A stretch of 10,726 nucleotides of DNA, taken from contig MLAK01000115.1 in assembly GCA_001839685.1 (NCBI GenBank), forward strand, positions 1 to 10,726, written 5' to 3'. Below are positions 5,562-10,726 of the stretch, one piece after another. The DNA is from Tritrichomonas foetus. Taxonomy: Eukaryota > Parabasalia > Tritrichomonadida > Tritrichomonadidae. A program made the translations under genes and the position numbers. The notes below the pieces were generated by a model. It was not told the DNA's origin, ran no database searches, and worked only from the letters and a program-made list of their open reading frames with translations. How positions within the stretch are numbered: position 1 is the stretch's first letter; each line of letters opens with the position of its first letter.

Positions 5562-7583
5562 TTTTCCAATAACATCATCCTTAATATATTTCAAAATGAT
5601 TTCAATTTCATCTTTAGAGATAAAACTGTCATTTTCATTGATGTATAAAAGCACACTTTCAATGCAATTATCTCTTGACTTTTCGTTCATGGCTCCCAAA
5701 ATAAAACTAATCAAACTATTTGTATTTTCATCTCTGAATTTAGAAATAACATCGGTTTTTGGTGGATCATCTTGATGTGTTTCAAAAATTTGATAGAATT
5801 TATCATACAAAACCAAAGTAATTTCAGACGGAGTATAGTCAGTGTTCTTTTTGTTACTATTTAAAATAGTTTCAACTTCGTCTAAATTTACACAAGAAAC
5901 CATATTCATGGTAAGATGATAATAATCATCTTTCGTATCATTTCTTGGAAATACCATTTTATTCAAAATCTCATCATTTGGGAATAAATTGAGCAATTGA
6001 TTACTTTGCTCAATTGTGAGTTCTTCTTCACTTTCTTGATTCATTTGGAAATACTTATCGGAAACGAATTTAAAGAACAATGATGGAATTGGTAACAAAA
6101 TATCATCAATAGAATTACTAATACCAGTACCTTTATAAAGATAAATGTCAAGAAGAGTTTTAAGATAATTGAAATAGGTCATATTTGGTGAACTTGCAAG
6201 ATACTGTGCAATTGATGAATAAAAGCGTTTATGATATTCAGAACGTATAATGTCTTCTTCAGATGCGAAATCCTGTCTGAAATCACGTTTTAATTTCTTC
6301 ATAACATCAATGAATTTCTCTTTCTGTGGAAAGATTCCCTTCATGACAGCTGTTACAAATTGTCCATATTGTTCTTTATTTTTAGCAGTTTGTTTGGTCA
6401 AAAGTGAAAAGATAATTTTTGTACCAACATCAACATTTTTATTCTTTCGTTCTTCAGGTACTGAATAATCATCTGGGCTTTGATTGAATACAGAAAACTG
6501 AAGATTCCATTCTTCACTAATTGCAGCTTCATCAACACCTTTTGAATTTGAATCTGTCGATGTTTTCGAATAATTATTGTTATATCTTTTAGTTGGAGTT
6601 TTTGTTGGTGTGGTGTTTGCATTTTGTGATTGTTGAACAAGACGTTTTTGCCTTTGAATACTTCGTTTCAATTGCTGCTTATCCCAATTGTTATCTCGAA
6701 GTTCGAAAAGATCTTTGACGTGAAAATGTAAATATCCACTAGTCAAATGCATAGTTCGATATAAAAAGCTAAACAAGAATGAGCAATTAAAATCTGGTTC
6801 TGGTTTCGCAAGATCAAAAATGGAACCTGAAACTGCTAATGATGATGCGATAATTTCTATTGCATATTCATAAACACACTTTTTATTAGCAGCACGAACT
6901 TCAGTCATCACTCTATACATGTATTGGCAATATTCCACTGATTTTATATATTCAGCTTTAAGAAGTGTTGAAATCCAACAGCCAGCTGACTGGAAGAAAA
7001 GGAGTTGAGTTTTATTGACGATTGGCTTCTTCACCAAATTATCTAAAACTTCAAATGATTTTTTAACAATTGTTGCTTGATTTTGAGGGTCTTTCTGTTT
7101 TAGTTCTTTCAAAAATTTCGCCCAAATGTCCCAAAATTGACTCTTTTCTGGTTCATCATCAGCTGAGCTAATTGTAGAGCCAACGACAATTTTCGCAATA
7201 TTTTCTGGACCAATATCTGAACTCAGCATTTCTTTTGCTACTTTTGAAAAGTTTTTCGTCGTCAATTTGTTGAATGATTGTTGCGCGTTTTGATAACGGA
7301 ATTCCAACGAATTTCGATCGATAAGACCAAGCTCGTCCATTTCTTGATTTGATGTGAAGGAGTTTGCATTTCGTTCAATAGCAACAGCTGGAGCTTGCCT
7401 TTTGTAGGAATACCTATCCGAATTTTTATGGGAATGCGGATATCTGTCTGGATTTTTTGGAACTTTTCTTTCTTGAGTAAGACGCTTTATTTTGGCGAGA
7501 GCTTCTTTTGCGAAAAGGCTTTCGGGAATAGCTACGTTGTTTCCTATTTCTAATAATTCGGTAAATGAGTATTTATATTCCAT
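5559..7583 (-). CDS. eIF4G-like MIF4G protein with N-terminal eIF4E-binding motif
   Basis: This 674-aa protein looks like a compact translation initiation scaffold. Residues 5-11, YSFTELL, fit the eIF4E-binding consensus Y(x)4L-phi and continue EIG as in other 4E-binding helices. A short basic, unstructured region follows (about 30-70). Residues about 90-305 form a MIF4G domain: FNKLTTKNFSKVAKEML (104-120) matches the LNKLTPE-type opening, and the stretch HFHVKDLFELRDNNW (286-300) matches its closing helix. MIF4G binds eIF4A and RNA in known eIF4Gs. A Thr/Asn/Gln/Lys-rich linker (about 302-350) leads to a second, all-helical region (about 355-674), which could be a MA3/HEAT-like domain but carries no motif I recognise. 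The total is far shorter than animal eIF4G and closer to plant eIFiso4G. A 4E-binding regulator with MIF4G is an alternative. TCATT lies 10 nt upstream of the ATG, typical of trichomonad genes. The TAA stop overlaps TAAA. Confidence 0.78.
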   Translation of the reverse strand: MEYKYSFTELLEIGNNVAIPESLFAKEALAKIKRLTQERKVPKNPDRYPHSHKNSDRYSYKRQAPAVAIERNANSFTSNQEMDELGLIDRNSLEFRYQNAQQSFNKLTTKNFSKVAKEMLSSDIGPENIAKIVVGSTISSADDEPEKSQFWDIWAKFLKELKQKDPQNQATIVKKSFEVLDNLVKKPIVNKTQLLFFQSAGCWISTLLKAEYIKSVEYCQYMYRVMTEVRAANKKCVYEYAIEIIASSLAVSGSIFDLAKPEPDFNCSFLFSFLYRTMHLTSGYLHFHVKDLFELRDNNWDKQQLKRSIQRQKRLVQQSQNANTTPTKTPTKRYNNNYSKTSTDSNSKGVDEAAISEEWNLQFSVFNQSPDDYSVPEERKNKNVDVGTKIIFSLLTKQTAKNKEQYGQFVTAVMKGIFPQKEKFIDVMKKLKRDFRQDFASEEDIIRSEYHKRFYSSIAQYLASSPNMTYFNYLKTLLDIYLYKGTGISNSIDDILLPIPSLFFKFVSDKYFQMNQESEEELTIEQSNQLLNLFPNDEILNKMVFPRNDTKDDYYHLTMNMVSCVNLDEVETILNSNKKNTDYTPSEITLVLYDKFYQIFETHQDDPPKTDVISKFRDENTNSLISFILGAMNEKSRDNCIESVLLYINENDSFISKDEIEIILKYIKDDVIGK

Positions 7584-7591
7584 TTATTAAA

Positions 7592-7596
7592 AATGA
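7592..7596 (-). promoter_or_regulatory. Inr-like element of the eIF4G-like gene
   Basis: The minus strand reads TTTCATTTTTAATAAATG. TCATT matches the trichomonad initiator consensus (TCA, pyrimidine, A/T). With the A of TCA as +1 the 5' UTR would be about 10 nt, normal for trichomonads. The match is short and the DNA is T-rich, so it is suggestive only. Confidence 0.5.
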
Positions 7597-7675
7597 AACG
7601 AAATAACAACCGATTTTTTTTGACCATTTTTAGCAAAAGGATTGTCAACTCAAAATTGGGGAAATTGTTCCACTT

Positions 7676-7692
7676 TTGGTCAAATTGACCAA
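7676..7692. promoter_or_regulatory. Perfect TTGGTCAA-a-TTGACCAA dyad
   Basis: This perfect 8+1+8 inverted repeat lies near the middle of a divergent promoter, 93 bp from one start codon and 194 bp from the other. Its half-site TTGACC recurs at 7620-7625, 3836-3841 and in the cluster at 155-212, where GGCCAAATTGACCGG is almost the same dyad. This fits the binding site of a dimeric regulator, by inference. Confidence 0.45.
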
Positions 7693-7874
7693 TTTTTTCA
7701 GAACAAGGAAAAGTGGCACCTATAAATGATTTAGTTCAATTGTTATATGGTCATCATTCTGAATGCTGGGGTATATAAATATTGAAAAAGTTTATTCAAA
7801 TTGAAAATTACCAGAAAGGCTGATTTTCAAATTTTGGGGAGTGATTGTGGCGGTTTAATATTTCGACGATTTTT

Positions 7875-7884
7875 CATCAGGGTT
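7875..7884 (+). promoter_or_regulatory. Candidate Inr of the kelch/BTB gene
   Basis: TCATCAGGGT ends two bases before the ATG at 7887. TCATC is one base off the trichomonad Inr consensus; with its A as +1 the 5' UTR would be 11 nt. The TCAGGGT part also appears upstream of the LMW-PTP gene. Confidence 0.3.
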
Positions 7885-7886
7885 GA

Positions 7887-10622
7887 ATGTCACAGGAAGA
7901 TGAAAGTGATATAAACCCTCATTTCTATCTTTTTCCATTCGCTGATGACGTAACTTTTGTTTGCGGATCTTGTTTTGCACATCGAAATTATGTTCATTTT
8001 ACCGGGGGATATAATTTTAAAGATTTAATGGAGAGGAAATATCGACCAACTGCATCAAATTTCGATTCACTTATCGGCCAGCATACTGCAATAAAGTACA
8101 AAGATGGAAAACTTCGTCATAGAGTTGAAGATTTAAGTTATAGTCGAGTTGTTGGAGGAACTTGTGTATTTGCTGAAGCAACAGAAACAGCATATTGTTT
8201 TGGCGGTATTCATGAAGAAATTGGAATCGATTCTGATCCAAATACTTTATTTGTATCCAATTTGCTTGTAACTCATAAATTTAGAGAAAAAATGTCATCA
8301 ACACGAACTTTTGTAACTCCCGTTGGTGTTGTTCATCCACCAGCCCGTGTTTTTCATTGTTCTGCCTTTGATAATGATCGAAACTCGGTTTGGATCTACG
8401 GAGGTGGAACTGTTGCAGAAAAAGATAAAAGCACATTTAATGATCTTTGGGAATATCAAACTCAGACACAAATTTGGACATTGCATGAGATTGAGAAACC
8501 ATTGAAAAAATCAAATCGATGGGGACAAAATTTAGTCTATTTTGATAAAAAATTGATCCTCCTTGGAGGAAATGATCGAACAGCACAGAAAAATTTATGG
8601 ATTTTAGATTTAACAGATACAAAAAATTTACAATGGAAAACTATTCATATTCCAGATAAGGTGAAATTACAATCAATGGGGTGTAGCATGCAATTAGTTC
8701 ATCATCCTACCCTTGGTCCTCAAATTTTAATAATTGGTGGTTGCTATGATGCAATTTATAAAAGTTTAGGTTTTTCAGTTGATCTTTTAGTCGAACAAAG
8801 TCCCAAAAATCTTTTCCCTTTAAAAATTACTGCTTTCGATCCTTTAAGAAGAACGTTTACTAAGATTAAAGTACCTAAAAGCATTCCTAATGTTTCATAT
8901 CATGGAACAGCATTAATAAATGAAAACTTGTTTCTTGTTGGTGGTCTTAATCATTGTGATGAAGGTCGCGCCTTCTGTAAAAATATAATTGTGATTGATA
9001 TTTTTCATTATTTAGATGAAACATATCAATCAAAAGTCGTTTATAATTTTGATTATCCAATTGATAATCTAAATCAACGAGTTTTTAGTGTTTCTTTCCC
9101 CGAATTGAAAAGAATCATTTCTGACGAATTAGAAAAAGTTCGTGAAAATTCACGTCTTAAATTATTTAAGCGCTTATATAATCAGCACACAAACTGTCCA
9201 TACCCTACAAATGAATTTACTTTAATACATAATCAATTCTGCCACAATTTAATTATTAGACAAAGAATTGGAACTGAACCATTAAATTTAGATGAAATAC
9301 CTTCATGTTTTGCGAAAGATTTTGTGTGTTATTTATATACTGGAATGATTCATGAATCATCAAAATTTGTTGATTTCATTTCTTTTATTAAATTTTTAAC
9401 TTTTTGTTGGAAATTGAAACTGATAAGATTAATGCTCCTTGAAATTTGTTGTCATATTGAAAATCTTTTACCTGAAGAAGTATTAAAAATAGCAGCTTTA
9501 ACACTTGATAATGTTACTCCACTAGTTGATCAACCACAATTTGATATAATGAAATATGTTTTATTTTCGGTTTTACGGACAACTGGTTCTTCTTTACGAT
9601 TTGATACAGAATTATACTTAATTTCACATTATCTGATTCCTTTACTTGAAAGCAATCCACAATATCCATCTATAGATATTTCTGAGCTTCCATCCTCAAC
9701 AGTTATCTATGATTTATCTTTATTAATGGCAAATTCTACTTTACAATGTCAAGATTATAATCTACGTATTGATTCATCAATGTTTTCTATGAATCCATCT
9801 GTTGTTGAAACTTGTCCACCTGATGTTGTAATAGCTGTTGTTAAACTTTCCCTTGTCCCATTATTAGAAGATATTAATAAAATTATATCCGCTTTTATTT
9901 TAATTAATTCATTCAAAACAGAACTAACAAAACCAATTTTAATGACAATTTTGAACGATTCATTTAAACAAATTGAGGTTCTTTTAATTAATGAGCCTCA
10001 ATTTAAACAAGCAATTTTAGAATTTATGCCTTCTATTCAACATAAAAGCCTTCTTGAATTATGTGTTCGATTTATTGGTCATGACTGTACAACTTTTCTT
10101 TTAAACCGTGAAGGAAAACAACTAAAATTTAATTTGAATTATTCTACACTATATAAAAAGTTTGCTTGGATTCAGCTTGATCTTTCATACACATATCTAA
10201 ATGTTTTAGCATATTTGATATACACAAATTTGACAATAAGTGATATTAGAGTTAAATATCCGAGTATTAAATTGGCAAAGGCACTTCTCAGTGTTTGCGG
10301 TGACCATCCTACTTTTTTGCCAATTCCACTATTCGAAGATTGTCTTTCCTTCATTAGAAATGTTTTAATTAACAAAGAAAATATCACAAATGCTTTTATT
10401 ATCAAGTACTTTGTTAGATTATTTAATATCGGACTAATTGATGAAATATCCAACATGACTAAAGTTGAAGAATGGATCGATTTTGTTACTTGTTACATTT
10501 GTGAAAGTCAAGCTATTGCAGCATGGTATCTTACAAAGCGCCAATCTGTTAAATCACCAGGATCAAGTCCTAATCATTCCTCATCTGAGCTTTCGCAGCC
10601 TATATTATCTGTAAACATATAA
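7887..10622 (+). CDS. Kelch-repeat protein with degenerate BTB-like region and helical C-terminus
   Basis: This 911-aa protein begins with a kelch beta-propeller (about 23-375). Gly-Gly turns typical of blades occur at 40-41, 106-107, 172-173 (YGGG), 227-228, 284-285 and 352-353, several followed by the expected Trp or aromatic strand (W188, W197, W237 and W250), so five or six blades are visible. A charged linker (about 405-432) follows. Residues about 440-540 resemble a BTB/POZ domain: FAKDFVCYLYTGMI (475-488) is the family's YLYTG strand, followed by the paired helices ending near LEICCHIENLL (518-528). The remaining 350 residues are predominantly helical and Leu/Ile-rich without a motif I know, ending in a Ser/Pro-rich tail (about 886-905). 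Kelch-BTB proteins often act as substrate receptors for cullin-3 ligases, but order kelch-then-BTB resembles LZTR1-type proteins rather than KLHL. No signal peptide or membrane anchor is evident, so a cytosolic scaffold is likely. Substrate unknown. Confidence 0.75.
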   Translation: MSQEDESDINPHFYLFPFADDVTFVCGSCFAHRNYVHFTGGYNFKDLMERKYRPTASNFDSLIGQHTAIKYKDGKLRHRVEDLSYSRVVGGTCVFAEATETAYCFGGIHEEIGIDSDPNTLFVSNLLVTHKFREKMSSTRTFVTPVGVVHPPARVFHCSAFDNDRNSVWIYGGGTVAEKDKSTFNDLWEYQTQTQIWTLHEIEKPLKKSNRWGQNLVYFDKKLILLGGNDRTAQKNLWILDLTDTKNLQWKTIHIPDKVKLQSMGCSMQLVHHPTLGPQILIIGGCYDAIYKSLGFSVDLLVEQSPKNLFPLKITAFDPLRRTFTKIKVPKSIPNVSYHGTALINENLFLVGGLNHCDEGRAFCKNIIVIDIFHYLDETYQSKVVYNFDYPIDNLNQRVFSVSFPELKRIISDELEKVRENSRLKLFKRLYNQHTNCPYPTNEFTLIHNQFCHNLIIRQRIGTEPLNLDEIPSCFAKDFVCYLYTGMIHESSKFVDFISFIKFLTFCWKLKLIRLMLLEICCHIENLLPEEVLKIAALTLDNVTPLVDQPQFDIMKYVLFSVLRTTGSSLRFDTELYLISHYLIPLLESNPQYPSIDISELPSSTVIYDLSLLMANSTLQCQDYNLRIDSSMFSMNPSVVETCPPDVVIAVVKLSLVPLLEDINKIISAFILINSFKTELTKPILMTILNDSFKQIEVLLINEPQFKQAILEFMPSIQHKSLLELCVRFIGHDCTTFLLNREGKQLKFNLNYSTLYKKFAWIQLDLSYTYLNVLAYLIYTNLTISDIRVKYPSIKLAKALLSVCGDHPTFLPIPLFEDCLSFIRNVLINKENITNAFIIKYFVRLFNIGLIDEISNMTKVEEWIDFVTCYICESQAIAAWYLTKRQSVKSPGSSPNHSSSELSQPILSVNI

Positions 10623-10697
10623 TGTACATGTTAAATATTAGATTTTCACATTATATATTATGTTTGAGTCATAACATCACCCTATAAATATCCAGAA

Positions 10698-10726
10698 ATG
10701 AAACCAACGAATGAAAAATTATTCTA
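10698..10726 (+). CDS. Possible start of a further gene, cut by the window edge
   Basis: An ATG at 10698 opens a frame of nine full codons (M-K-P-T-N-E-K-L-F) to the edge. It is preceded by CCTATAAAT (10681-10689), a word that also stands upstream of two other genes here, though the spacing to this ATG is very short. The evidence is thin: such a short open frame is expected by chance, and the true start could lie outside the window. Confidence 0.15.

Larger units (their letters stand above)
7584..7886. other. Divergent intergenic region between eIF4G-like and kelch/BTB genes
   Basis: This 303-bp gap must hold both promoters. It contains the Inr-like TCATT of the minus-strand gene (7592-7596), TTGACC at 7620-7625, the TTGGTCAA/TTGACCAA dyad (7676-7692), CCTATAAAT at 7719-7727, TATAAATA at 7774-7781 and TCATCAGGGT at 7875-7884 near the kelch start. 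No coding region was found. Confidence 0.5.

Noticed and set aside
10172..10456. 94-aa minus-strand open frame inside the kelch/BTB gene
   Set aside because: It is antisense to a long, well-formed coding region and shows no family motif.

Overview
The window looks like nuclear DNA of an AT-rich, gene-dense, intron-poor protist. It holds six complete single-exon protein genes of eukaryotic families: a PAP2/LPP-type membrane protein, an LMW-PTP fold, a TRAPPC13-like protein, an LCAT/PLA2G15-like hydrolase, an eIF4G-like MIF4G protein and a kelch/BTB protein. TAA, TAG and TGA all act as stops, so the code is standard. Gaps are 120-490 bp. At least one start has an Inr-like TCATT about 10 nt upstream, and several stops have TAAA on or near them. 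Together these suggest a parabasalid (trichomonad, Tritrichomonas/Trichomonas-like). That assignment is inference, because no marker gene for a species is present. No tRNA, rRNA, CRISPR or transposon was seen.

Layout. 1-371 has no gene but carries a GC-richer patch of GGTCAA/TTGACC words and overlapping palindromes. 372-1166 (+) is a six-helix PAP2-family protein whose catalytic residues are replaced. 1201-1350 is a 20-bp minisatellite. 1654-2124 (+) is a low-molecular-weight tyrosine phosphatase whose general-acid Asp is Asn. A hairpin followed by a T-run lies in the convergent gap before 2388-3782 (-), a TRAPPC13/Trs65-like trafficking subunit with a Q/S/T-rich insert. A 122-bp divergent promoter separates it from 3905-5212 (+), an LCAT/phospholipase-like hydrolase with an apparently complete triad. 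A convergent gap with a 19-bp palindrome precedes 5559-7583 (-), an eIF4G-like MIF4G protein with an eIF4E-binding motif at residues 5-11. A 303-bp divergent promoter with a perfect GGTCAA/TTGACC dyad precedes 7887-10622 (+), a 911-aa kelch/BTB-like protein. A possible next gene starts at 10698 and runs off the edge.

The genes do not form a pathway or operon. Loose themes are membrane lipid and trafficking (PAP2, LCAT, TRAPPC13), phosphatase folds and translation initiation. The best leads are the catalytically stripped PAP2 protein, the Asp-to-Asn LMW-PTP, the compact eIF4G with its N-terminal 4E-binding motif, the TRAPPC13 homologue, and TTGACC and CCTATAAAT words that recur in the intergenic DNA.
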